Made by a program: the position numbers and the translations under genes. From contig NZ_JBDKSS010000005.1 of NCBI RefSeq assembly GCF_039680535.1, forward strand, positions 310,001-374,000: DNA of 64,000 bases, written 5' to 3'. This DNA is from Parvibaculum sp039680535. GTDB lineage: Bacteria; Pseudomonadota; Alphaproteobacteria; Parvibaculales; Parvibaculaceae. Shown here piece after piece: positions 1 to 8,028 of this stretch (positions are counted from its first letter, which is position 1; every line of letters starts with the position of its first letter). The notes beneath the pieces are model-generated. The model saw only the letters and a list, made by a program, of their open reading frames with translations. It did no database searches and was not told the origin of the DNA.

Positions 1-80
1 TCGCGATCATGCTGGTGGTCGGGGCCCATCTGGTGACCCTCATCGCCGGACACCCGGTCACGGGCCGGCGCTTCGGCTGA
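1..80 (+). CDS. C-terminal end of an unidentified protein (partial)
   Basis: An open frame enters from the left edge and stops with TGA at 78-80. The 25 visible residues start AIMLVVGAHLVTLIAG and end in a basic tail, so they look like the last part of a membrane segment followed by a short cytoplasmic tail. The family cannot be named from this fragment. Confidence 0.45.
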   Translation, partial: AIMLVVGAHLVTLIAGHPVTGRRFG

Positions 81-202
81 AAGGGCGGGCAGGGAAGCCC
101 CGGGCCAGCCCGGCGCTGCATCTTGCGGCTTGTCATTCGGCCGGAAGCGATGCATAGAGCCACCGCATCGCGTTTCAATCCGAGTGGAGCGGAGTTCCCG
201 CC

Positions 203-691
203 ATGAGCCAAGCCTGTTACTGCCGGTCCGGCAAGGACTTTGCCGAATGCTGCGGCCCCTATCTTTCCGGCGCAGCCCTGCCGCCTACGGCCGAGGCCCT
301 GATGCGATCGCGCTACTCGGCCTTTGCGACCGCCAATGTCGACTATCTCGAAGAAACGCTGATGCCCGGGACGCGCGAGGATTTCGACCGCGAGGCCGCG
401 CTGCGCTGGGCGACGTCCAGCGAATGGCCGGGCCTCGAGATCCGTTCTGTCGAGGCGGGCGGCGCGGGCGATACCGATGGCCATGTCGAATTCGTGGCTC
501 TCTTCCGCCAGAACGGCCAGGACCAGGTGCATCACGAGACCGGCCATTTCGGTAAGAAGGATGGCCGCTGGTACTATATCGACGGGATCGGCGGCACCCG
601 GCCGCGCCGCGTCGAAAAGATCGGCCGCAACGATCCCTGCAGCTGCGGATCGGGCAAGAAGTACAAGAAGTGCTGCGGGCTGGCCGCCTGA
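203..691 (+). CDS. YchJ-family (UPF0225) SEC-C motif protein
   Basis: A 162-aa protein with cysteine clusters at both ends. The N-terminal motif is CYCRSGKDFAECCG and the C-terminal SEC-C motif is NDPCSCGSGKKYKKCCG; each is expected to bind one zinc ion as in the SecA C-terminal tail. The middle (about residues 30-135) matches the YchJ central domain, with the typical ALMRSRYSAFATANVDYL stretch. The biochemical role of the family is not established. The start ATG at 203 follows GGAGCGGAGTTCCCGCC. It stands alone, 85 bp ahead of a membrane glycosyltransferase gene. Confidence 0.93.
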   Translation: MSQACYCRSGKDFAECCGPYLSGAALPPTAEALMRSRYSAFATANVDYLEETLMPGTREDFDREAALRWATSSEWPGLEIRSVEAGGAGDTDGHVEFVALFRQNGQDQVHHETGHFGKKDGRWYYIDGIGGTRPRRVEKIGRNDPCSCGSGKKYKKCCGLAA

Positions 692-729
692 TCCTGCCTC
701 GGTAAAGAATTTGGAAAGAGGCGGTCTCT

Positions 730-773
730 AGTCTCGTTCCCGTGCCGCGCCTTGTGCGGCGACACGGGAGACT
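730..773 (+). promoter_or_regulatory. Hairpin in the leader of the GT87 gene
   Basis: AGTCT (730-734) pairs with AGACT (769-773), CCCGTG (739-744) with CACGGG (763-768), and an inner GCCGC/GCGGC (744-748/756-760) could extend the stem. The structure ends 3 nt before the TTG start at 777 and includes the only Shine-Dalgarno-like GGGAG. No T-run follows, so it is not an intrinsic terminator. A role in limiting translation is inference. Confidence 0.4.
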
Positions 774-776
774 GCC

Positions 777-1970
777 TTGAGCGCCATTCCGATAGAACCC
801 CTGTTCGATGAAGAGCGGATGCGCGTCTACCCGCGCCTTTCGCTGCTCGTCTATCTGCTTGCCGCCATGGGCGTCGTGGCAAGCTCGACCGCGCTCATCG
901 ACATTTTCGGCAAGCCGCTCGGCTACGACTTCATTACCTTCTGGAGCGCCTCGCTTCTGACGCTTCAGGGCCACGCGGTCGACGCCTTCGACTTCCACAA
1001 GATATTTGTGGCGCAGCGTATCGCGGTGCCCGCCGGGCAGAGCATCTTCCTCTGGCATTATCCGCCGACTTTCCAGCTTCTCGCCGCGCCGCTCGCGCTT
1101 CTGCCTTATCTCGTTTCCTATCTCGTCTTCACCCTCGGCACGCTGGCGCTTTATGTGTTCACATGCGGGCGTCTGTTGAAGCTGAAGGAAGCGGCGATCC
1201 TTCTCGTCGCCTTTCCCGGCGTCTTCATCTGCGCCTTTCACGGCCAGAACTCATTTCTGTCCGCGGCGCTTTTTGCGGGCGCCGTGCTCGCGATCGAGCG
1301 CCGACCGGCGCTTGCGGGCGTGCTTCTCGGCCTTCTCGCCTTCAAGCCGCAGCTCGGCCTGCTCATTCCCGTTGCGCTCATCGCATCGCGGCAGTGGCGC
1401 CTATTCCTCATTACCGGCGCCACCGCGCTCGGCTTTGCGCTCGTCGCCACGCTCATCCTTGGAGTTGACCTCTGGGTTGCCTTCTTCAAGAACACGCCGG
1501 TCGTGCGCCAGATCATGGAAGCGGGCTTCCTGCCATGGGGCAAGATGCCGAGCGCCTTCATTTTCTTCCGGATGCTGGGCGTGCCGGCGACGTTCGCCTA
1601 TGCCGCACAGATTCTGACGGCGCTCGGCGCTGCCGCCGCCGTGGCGTGGGTCTGGTACAAGAAAGGCCCGACGCGGCTCGCCTTCGCGGTTCTCGTGTCG
1701 GCGACGCTGCTGCTCACGCCCTATATCTTCGATTACGAATTCGCGATCCTCGCCGTGCCATTGTCCATTCTGGCGAGCGACATGGTGGATCGCGGCGCGA
1801 CGCGAAACGAGAAGATCGCGCTGGTCGCGCTTTACGGCATGCCTGCGATTGCCGCGCCGCTTGCGGGCGCAACCCATTTCCAGATCGGTTTTCCGCTGCT
1901 TCTGCTCGCGCTCGGCTTCTCTGTGCGCCGCGCGCTCAGTCTCCAGCCGGAGGCGGTGTCGTCGAAGTAA
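777..1970 (+). CDS. GT87 (DUF2029)-type membrane glycosyltransferase
   Basis: A 397-aa polytopic membrane protein with around ten hydrophobic segments. The motif GYDFITFWSASLL after the first membrane segment, with its acidic residue at the start of the first loop, is typical of DUF2029/GT87 polyprenyl-phosphate-mannose-dependent mannosyltransferases (GT-C fold). It would add a sugar on the outer face of the inner membrane; the acceptor is unknown. The start is a TTG after GGGAGACTGCC; an ATG 14 codons further in is possible. A hairpin covers the ribosome-binding region. The 3' end overlaps the convergent MFS gene by 35 bp. Confidence 0.8.
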   Translation: MSAIPIEPLFDEERMRVYPRLSLLVYLLAAMGVVASSTALIDIFGKPLGYDFITFWSASLLTLQGHAVDAFDFHKIFVAQRIAVPAGQSIFLWHYPPTFQLLAAPLALLPYLVSYLVFTLGTLALYVFTCGRLLKLKEAAILLVAFPGVFICAFHGQNSFLSAALFAGAVLAIERRPALAGVLLGLLAFKPQLGLLIPVALIASRQWRLFLITGATALGFALVATLILGVDLWVAFFKNTPVVRQIMEAGFLPWGKMPSAFIFFRMLGVPATFAYAAQILTALGAAAAVAWVWYKKGPTRLAFAVLVSATLLLTPYIFDYEFAILAVPLSILASDMVDRGATRNEKIALVALYGMPAIAAPLAGATHFQIGFPLLLLALGFSVRRALSLQPEAVSSK

Positions 1971-3195
1971 AGGCGACGCCATGCTTCTCGACGCCGAGCG
2001 TGGCGAGGAGCGCGAGCACGACCGCAACGCCAGCGGCGACGGAGGCCAGCGCAAAGCTGTAATCGCCGCCTCGTCCCTCCGCCAGCGCCGCCTGGAGCGG
2101 CGCGGCCAGCGACACGATCAGATTTCCAAGCTGATAGGCAAAGCCCGGAAAGGTGCCGCGCACTTCGTTCGGCGACAGCTCGTTCAGATGCGCGGGCACG
2201 ATGCCCCATGCGCCCTGCACGGCGATCTGAATGAGGAAGGCGCCGATCGCAAGGAACATGGGCGTCGTCGAATAGGCCCAGAGCGGAATGACCGGCAGCG
2301 CCAGCAGCGCCATGGTGGCGATCATGCGCCTGCGACCGAAGCGCTCCGACAGCGTGCCGGAGGTGAGGCCGCCGATGATCGCGCCGATATTGCCGATGAC
2401 GACGATGATGCCGACGGAATGCGCGTCGAAGCTGTGCTGTTCGCGCAGGAAGGTTGGATAGAGATCCTGCGTGCCATGGCTGAAAGCGTTGAAGGCCGCC
2501 ATGAGCAGGATGGAATAGAGAAAGAGCCAGATGTGCTTGCGGCCAATGCGGACCATGTCCTTGGCATGGGCGAGGAGGCCTTCGGCGCGCTTCTCCGCAT
2601 GCGCCAGGAAGACCGGCGACTCCTCGACGCCCCGGCGGATATAGAGCACGAGAAGCGCAGGGGCGGCACCCAGGATGAACATGCCGCGCCAGCCGATATG
2701 TTCGAAGAACAACGCGAAGACAACTGAAGCGATGAGATAGCCCGTGGGGTAGCCGGTCTGCAGCAGACCCGAGACGGGGCCGCGAAGGCGTGGCGGAATC
2801 GACTCCATCGCAAGCGACGCGCCGATGCCCCATTCACCGCCCATGGCGATGCCGAACAGCGCGCGCATAATGAGAAGTGCCGTAATTGAGGGTGCGAAAC
2901 CCGACAGCAGTTCCATGAGCGAATAGAAAAGGACGTTCGCCATCAGGACGGGGCGGCGCCCGAAGCGATCGGCCGCCAGGCCGAAGACCAGCGCGCCGAC
3001 CGGCCGCATCATCAGCGTGAGCGCAATGGCATAGCTCACCGCCTTGACGCTGGTCGAGAATTCCGCCGCCACATCCTTCAGCACGAAAACGAGAATGAAG
3101 AAGTCGAAGGCGTCGAGCGTCCAGCCGAGATAGCTCGCAAGGACTGTGTTTCTCTGTTTCGGCGTCAGCGTCCGAAGTTCCGACAGGATCGACAT
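1936..3195 (-). CDS. MFS transporter, sugar/aromatic-acid H+ symporter type
   Basis: About 419 aa with the 12-helix MFS pattern. The loop 2-3 signature is GLAADRFGRRP and the matching second-half loop is GTLSERFGRRRM. LGWTLDAFDFFILVFVL in helix 1 is the acidic signature of the AAHS and sialate/metabolite:H+ symporters. The substrate cannot be read from sequence. The chosen ATG (3195) follows AGGGGGAG; an upstream in-frame ATG four codons earlier has a weaker site. It is transcribed away from the UMF1 pair and converges on the GT87 gene. Confidence 0.88.
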   Translation of the reverse strand: MSILSELRTLTPKQRNTVLASYLGWTLDAFDFFILVFVLKDVAAEFSTSVKAVSYAIALTLMMRPVGALVFGLAADRFGRRPVLMANVLFYSLMELLSGFAPSITALLIMRALFGIAMGGEWGIGASLAMESIPPRLRGPVSGLLQTGYPTGYLIASVVFALFFEHIGWRGMFILGAAPALLVLYIRRGVEESPVFLAHAEKRAEGLLAHAKDMVRIGRKHIWLFLYSILLMAAFNAFSHGTQDLYPTFLREQHSFDAHSVGIIVVIGNIGAIIGGLTSGTLSERFGRRRMIATMALLALPVIPLWAYSTTPMFLAIGAFLIQIAVQGAWGIVPAHLNELSPNEVRGTFPGFAYQLGNLIVSLAAPLQAALAEGRGGDYSFALASVAAGVAVVLALLATLGVEKHGVAFTSTTPPPAGD

Positions 3196-3384
3196 GCTCC
3201 CCCTCATGCAGGTCTGTCCGGCGATCTTGCAAAGATTAAAGACTTCGCCGTCTCGCGCAATGGCTCCCGCCTTTCCCGCGCGGCAGCTTTATGCTCCAAT
3301 TGACAATGCGACGCAGGAAAGGGCCGCAGTTCTCGGACTGTCAGAAGCGCCTTCGCGTTCGCGGCGAGCGAGGAGGACGTTCCA

Positions 3385-4851
3385 GTGGAAGTGATCGAGA
3401 AGCTGGCGGAAGTACGTGAGTCGTTTGAAAACGATCCGCATCCGCCTCATGGCTATTCCGCAACCGGCGAGGCGGCGGCGGACGGCAAGGGTCAATGGAG
3501 CTGGGCGCTTTTCGAATGGGCCCGCAACCCTTACGTGATCCTCATCACCATCTATATCTTCTCGCCCTATTTCTCGAATGTCGTGGTTGGCGATCCTGTG
3601 AAGGGTCAGGCGATATGGGGTCATATCAACGGCATTGCGGGGTTCTTCATCGCGGCGCTCGGCCCCGTGCTTGGCGCGATCGCGGATACGGGCGGAAAGC
3701 GCAAGCCGTGGATCGCCTTCTTCGTTGCGCTGATGGTGCCTGCGACCTTCGCGCTCTGGTGGGCGCTGCCGGGGGGCCAAGGGCTTTCCATTCTCGCCAT
3801 TGCGGCGCTTGTCGTCGTCGTCTCCGTCGCCTTTGAATTTTCCGCGGTGTTTCACAATTCGATGCTGCCCGCCGTCGCGCCGCATGACCGCATCGGATTT
3901 CTTTCGGGCCTCGGCCTCGCGCTCGGCAATGCGGGCGCGCTCCTCATCCTCTGCTTCATGCTCTGGGCCTTCATGCTGCCGGGCATGGTCGACTGGAGCT
4001 TCATTCCGCCGAAGGCGCTGTTCGGCATCGACGTGAGCGCTTTCGAGAACAGCCGCATCGCGGGGCCCATCTGCGCGGTGTGGATGGCGCTCTTCACCTT
4101 GCCGCTTCTCTTCTGGACGCCGGATGTGAAAGGCGAGGGCGTGCCGGTCGCCATGGCCGTCAGGCGCGGGCTTCGCACGGTCGTCAAGACGGTGCTGAAG
4201 CTCCGGCAGTATCGGAATGTGGCCGCCTATCTCATTGCGCGCATGTTCTACAATGACGGCAAGACGGCAGTGCTGGTTTTCGGCGGCGTCTATGCGGCGG
4301 GCGTTTTCCACTGGAACGCGCTGACGCTTACCATCTATGGCATCGTCCTTTCGATCTTTGCGGTGGGTGGCGGCATTTTCGGCGGCTGGCTCGACGACAG
4401 GTTCGGATCGAAGCGCGCCATCATGATCTCCATCGGCGGCACCGCGCTGGGCGTCGTCCTCGCGGTTTCGATCACGCCGACCGAGCTCTTCTTTTTCTGG
4501 CCGCACGATCCCGCGACGCCGCCGCTCTGGAGCCTGCCGTTTTTCCGCACGCTGCCGGAGCTTCTCTATCTCACGGTCGTACTTCTCGTCGCCATCTGCA
4601 TCACGGCGGCCTATGCGAACAGCCGCACGATGCTCGCCCGCATCGCACCCGTCACCAAGATGTCGGAATTCTTCGGCATCTATGCGCTGTCCGGAACGGC
4701 AACGGCCTTTATTGGACCGATGCTGGTGGGCTTCGCGACGGAATTCTTCCAGAGCCAGCGTGCAGGTTTTGCTTCCGTGCTTGTTCTTCTTGTCATCGGG
4801 CTTGCGGGCATGTTCTTTGTACGGGAGGAACGCGCGGAGGCGATCGATTGA
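3385..4851 (+). CDS. UMF1-family MFS transporter, first of a tandem pair
   Basis: 488 aa with 11-12 membrane segments. WALFEWARNPYVILITIYIF at the N terminus and the VVGDPVKGQAIWG stretch are typical of the UMF1 (YxiO/Atg22-like) branch of MFS. The substrate is not known for the family; Atg22 exports amino acids from yeast vacuoles. A GTG start is preceded by GGAGGACGTTCCA. Its stop overlaps the start of the next gene by 4 bp, so both are probably translated from one mRNA. Confidence 0.88.
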   Translation: MEVIEKLAEVRESFENDPHPPHGYSATGEAAADGKGQWSWALFEWARNPYVILITIYIFSPYFSNVVVGDPVKGQAIWGHINGIAGFFIAALGPVLGAIADTGGKRKPWIAFFVALMVPATFALWWALPGGQGLSILAIAALVVVVSVAFEFSAVFHNSMLPAVAPHDRIGFLSGLGLALGNAGALLILCFMLWAFMLPGMVDWSFIPPKALFGIDVSAFENSRIAGPICAVWMALFTLPLLFWTPDVKGEGVPVAMAVRRGLRTVVKTVLKLRQYRNVAAYLIARMFYNDGKTAVLVFGGVYAAGVFHWNALTLTIYGIVLSIFAVGGGIFGGWLDDRFGSKRAIMISIGGTALGVVLAVSITPTELFFFWPHDPATPPLWSLPFFRTLPELLYLTVVLLVAICITAAYANSRTMLARIAPVTKMSEFFGIYALSGTATAFIGPMLVGFATEFFQSQRAGFASVLVLLVIGLAGMFFVREERAEAID

Positions 4852-6227
4852 CCACACGTAAAGAAGGCGAGCCTGCGTCCACGCTCGCGCAGGCCGCATG
4901 GGTTTGCTACGAATGGGCGAACCAGCCCTATTTTTCTCTCGTCACGATCTTTCTCTTCGCGCCCTATCTCACCGCCACGGTGGTCGGCGATCCGGTGAAG
5001 GGGCAGGCGATCTGGGGCTATACCCAGGCGATTGCGGGCATCATCATCGCGCTGTCGAGCCCGCTTCTCGGCGCGATGGCCGATGCGGCGGGGCCGCGCA
5101 AACCCTGGATCACCTTCTTCACGATCTTCTGCACGCTGGGCTGCTTCGGTCTCTGGATCGCGGTGCCGGGCTCGCCTGTTCTGCCGATCATGTTCTCGCT
5201 CATCGTCGCTTCGGTCGGCATGGAATTCGCGATCATCTTCGCGAATGCGATGCTGCCCACCATCGCCTCGGAGCGGCGCATCGGCCTCTTGTCGGGCATC
5301 GGCATCGGCGTCGGGCAGCTTGCCGCCATCGTCGCGCTTGTGATCGTGCTCATCTATCTGCAGTTGCCGGGCGTGGTACATGCCTCCTTCATTCCCGATG
5401 CGCCGCCTTTCGGGTTGTCGAAGGAGGCGCATGAGACGGATCGGATCGTCGGACCGATTTCCGGCGCATGGTTCATCGTCTTCATGCTGCCGCTTCTGCT
5501 CATCGTGCCGGATCAGAAGCATCGCGGTCTTTCACGCTTGGAGGCAGCGAAAGCGGGGATCGTTCGTCTCGGCCATACGATCAACAAGGCATGGCATTTC
5601 CGCAATGTGGCGCTCTATCTGATTTCGCGCATGGCCTTCTATGACGGCATGAATGCGATCTTCGTCTTCGGCGGCATTCTCGCGGCCTCGATCTTTCACT
5701 GGGGCGCCATGGAGATGGCGGTCTATGGCGTCTGGGCGACTCTCTTCGCCGCGCTCGGCGCCTTTGTCGGTGGCTGGACGGATCAGCGCTTCGGCTCGAA
5801 GAAGACGCTAATGGTGTCGCTGGCGCTGGCGCTTCTCGCTTTTCTGGTGCTGATGTCCTTCGACCGCGACCGGGTGTTCTTCTTCGTTCATGTCGATGTC
5901 GCGCCGGACGCGAAGGCGTTCACGACGCTGCCGCAGCAGGGCTTCCTCGCGACTATCGCCTTCTTTGCGCTGATGGCTGGCCCGACCATCGCGTCGAGCC
6001 GCACCATGCTCGCGCGCATCGCGCCGATCGAAATGATGACGGAGTTCTTCGGGCTCTATTCGCTGGCCGGCAAGGCGACGACTTTCGTCGCGCCGCTGCT
6101 CATCGGCCTCGTCACGAGCCTGAGCGGCAGCCAGCGCCTTGGTCTGATGGTCGTCGTGCCGCTGATCATACTCGGCATCGTGATGCTCAGCTTCGTTCGC
6201 GAGGAACGCGCGACGGCGATCGAGTGA
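4848..6227 (+). CDS. UMF1-family MFS transporter, second of a tandem pair
   Basis: 459 aa, clearly paralogous to the preceding gene. Shared blocks include VVGDPVKGQAIWG, FGSKK/FGSKR, SSRTMLARIAP or NSRTMLARIAP, EFFG(L/I)Y(S/A)L and a C terminus in FVREERA.AI. The TTG start lies inside the end of the first gene (TTGA overlap). The two proteins may form a heteromer or be recent duplicates with split specificity; this is inference. The gene is followed by a palindromic repeat and then convergent purH. Confidence 0.88.
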   Translation: MTTRKEGEPASTLAQAAWVCYEWANQPYFSLVTIFLFAPYLTATVVGDPVKGQAIWGYTQAIAGIIIALSSPLLGAMADAAGPRKPWITFFTIFCTLGCFGLWIAVPGSPVLPIMFSLIVASVGMEFAIIFANAMLPTIASERRIGLLSGIGIGVGQLAAIVALVIVLIYLQLPGVVHASFIPDAPPFGLSKEAHETDRIVGPISGAWFIVFMLPLLLIVPDQKHRGLSRLEAAKAGIVRLGHTINKAWHFRNVALYLISRMAFYDGMNAIFVFGGILAASIFHWGAMEMAVYGVWATLFAALGAFVGGWTDQRFGSKKTLMVSLALALLAFLVLMSFDRDRVFFFVHVDVAPDAKAFTTLPQQGFLATIAFFALMAGPTIASSRTMLARIAPIEMMTEFFGLYSLAGKATTFVAPLLIGLVTSLSGSQRLGLMVVVPLIILGIVMLSFVREERATAIE

Positions 6228-6246
6228 GGCGGCTTCAAGGCGGGTC

Positions 6247-6325
6247 GTCACCCCGGGCTTGACCCGGGGTCCATCTTCCTTCGTGCGCTGGGCAAAGATG
6301 GATGCCGGATCAAGTCCGGCATGAC
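6247..6325. repeat. REP-like palindromic element between convergent genes
   Basis: Two imperfect palindromes, CCCCGGGCTTGACCCGGGG at about 6251-6269 and GCCGGATCAAGTCCGGC at about 6304-6320, are themselves arranged as an inverted repeat flanked by GTCA...TGAC and by CCATC/GATGG. This is the architecture of the short dispersed palindromes found between genes in many alphaproteobacteria. It lies between the stop of the UMF1 operon and the stop of purH and may end transcription from both sides. Confidence 0.7.
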
Positions 6326-6333
6326 CGCTGTTA

Positions 6334-7950
6334 TTAGTGCCGGAAGTGGCGCATGCCCGTCATGACCATGGCGAGGCCCTTTTCGTCGGCCGCCGCGATC
6401 ACTTCCTCGTCGCGCATGGAGCCGCCGGGCTGGATCACCGCCGTCGCGCCTGCTTCCGCCGCCGAGAGAAGACCGTCGGCGAAGGGGAAGAAGGCGTCCG
6501 ACGCCACGACCGAGCCGATGGTCGCGGGCTGCGAGGCGCCTGCGGCCTCCGCCGCATCGAGCGCCTTGCGTGCGGCGATGCGCGCCGAGTCCACACGGCT
6601 CATCTGGCCGGCGCCCACGCCCACCGTCGCGCCGTTCTTCACATAGACGATGGCGTTCGACTTCACATGCTTGCAGACGCGGAAGGCGAATTTGAGGTCG
6701 GCGAGTTCCTGCGCCGTCGGCTGGCGCTTCGTCACGACCTTGAGGTCGAGCAGATCGACGCGGCCATTGTCGCGCGACTGGACGAGAAGGCCACCCGCGA
6801 CCGACTTCACCGTCAGGCCCGGTGCGCCCGCGTCGGGCAAGCCACCGGTGATGAGCAGGCGCAGGTTCTTTTTCGCGCCGATGATGCGGCGCGCATCCTC
6901 GTCGGCGTCCGGCGCGATAATGACTTCGGTGAAGATCCTGGCGATCTCTTCCGCCGTCTCGCCATCGAGCGGGAGGTTCGAGGCGATGATGCCGCCGAAT
7001 GCCGAGACGGGATCGCAGGCCAGCGCCTTGCGGTAAGCGTCGGCGAGCGAGGAGCCCACAGCGACGCCGCAGGGGTTCGCATGCTTGATGATGGAGATGG
7101 CGGGCGCGATCCTGGGATCGAACTCGCCGACGAGTTCAAAAGCGGCGTCCGTGTCGTTGATGTTGTTGTAGGAAAGTTCCTTGCCCTGAAGCTGCGTCGC
7201 CGTCGAAACGCCGGGGCGGTTTTCGCCCGTGGTGTAGAAGCTCGCGATCTGGTGCGGGTTCTCGCCGTAGCGAAGCGTCTGGCGGAGATGGCCGCCGAAG
7301 GCGCGATAGTCCGGCGCGGTATCCTTCAATTCTTCGGCGAACCAGTTCGAGATCGCGGCGTCATAGGTCGCCGTGCGCGAATAGGCCTTGTGGGCGAGGT
7401 GCTTGCGGAGCGCGAGCGACGTGCCGCCCTTCGCCTTGATCTCTTCGATCACGGAGGCATAGTCCGAACCTTCGACGATCACGGCCACATAGGCGTGGTT
7501 CTTCGCCGCCGCGCGGATCATGGCCGGGCCGCCAATGTCGATATTCTCGATGCACTCGTCATAGGCCGCGCCCTTCGCCACCGTTGCCTCGAAGGGGTAG
7601 AGGTTGACGCAGAGAAGGTCGATCGCGCCGATGCCGTGCTCTTCCATCGCCGCCCTGTGCTCGGCGTCGTCGCGCACGGCGAGAAGTCCGCCATGGACCT
7701 TCGGATGCAGCGTCTTCACGCGGCCATCCATCATTTCGGGGAAACCCGTGAGGTCGGACACGTCCTTCACCGGCAGGCCCGCCGCCGCGATGGCCTTGGA
7801 GGTGCCGCCGGTCGAGACGAGCTCGACGCCCGCCTCATGCAGCGCCTTCGCGAAGTCGATCAGCCCCGTCTTGTCGGAGACGGAAAGAAGGGCGCGGCGC
7901 ACCGGCTGGATGTCGGCGGCCTTGGGGGCGGGTTTTGCGGAGACGGACAT
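6334..7950 (-). CDS. purH: Bifunctional AICAR transformylase / IMP cyclohydrolase
   Basis: Catalyses the last two steps of de novo purine synthesis (AICAR to FAICAR to IMP). The N-terminal MGS-like cyclohydrolase domain (RRALLSVSDKTGL, STGGTSKAI, MMDGRVKTLHPKVHGG) covers about residues 15-160. The transformylase domain follows, with SIIKHANPCGVAVG and a C terminus in MVMTGMRHFRH. The length of 538 aa is normal. The ATG at 7950 gives the usual N terminus; the frame stays open further upstream but adds no conserved sequence. The heparinase-like gene follows on the same strand upstream. Confidence 0.98.
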   Translation of the reverse strand: MSVSAKPAPKAADIQPVRRALLSVSDKTGLIDFAKALHEAGVELVSTGGTSKAIAAAGLPVKDVSDLTGFPEMMDGRVKTLHPKVHGGLLAVRDDAEHRAAMEEHGIGAIDLLCVNLYPFEATVAKGAAYDECIENIDIGGPAMIRAAAKNHAYVAVIVEGSDYASVIEEIKAKGGTSLALRKHLAHKAYSRTATYDAAISNWFAEELKDTAPDYRAFGGHLRQTLRYGENPHQIASFYTTGENRPGVSTATQLQGKELSYNNINDTDAAFELVGEFDPRIAPAISIIKHANPCGVAVGSSLADAYRKALACDPVSAFGGIIASNLPLDGETAEEIARIFTEVIIAPDADEDARRIIGAKKNLRLLITGGLPDAGAPGLTVKSVAGGLLVQSRDNGRVDLLDLKVVTKRQPTAQELADLKFAFRVCKHVKSNAIVYVKNGATVGVGAGQMSRVDSARIAARKALDAAEAAGASQPATIGSVVASDAFFPFADGLLSAAEAGATAVIQPGGSMRDEEVIAAADEKGLAMVMTGMRHFRH

Positions 7951-8028
7951 TGGCTGCCCTTTCGAGGCTTGAAGGGGGATGATGCCGGGGCGGATAGCAC
8001 AAAACGGCCTCATCCGCCATCGAAGCGG

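Noticed and set aside
285..1241. Long minus-strand frame over the SEC-C and GT87 genes
   Set aside because: It is antisense to two well-supported genes, Arg-rich, with no domain and no ribosome site.
3289..4899. 536-codon minus-strand frame opposite the UMF1 genes
   Set aside because: Charged low-complexity product typical of antisense frames in GC-rich DNA; the plus-strand gene is clear.
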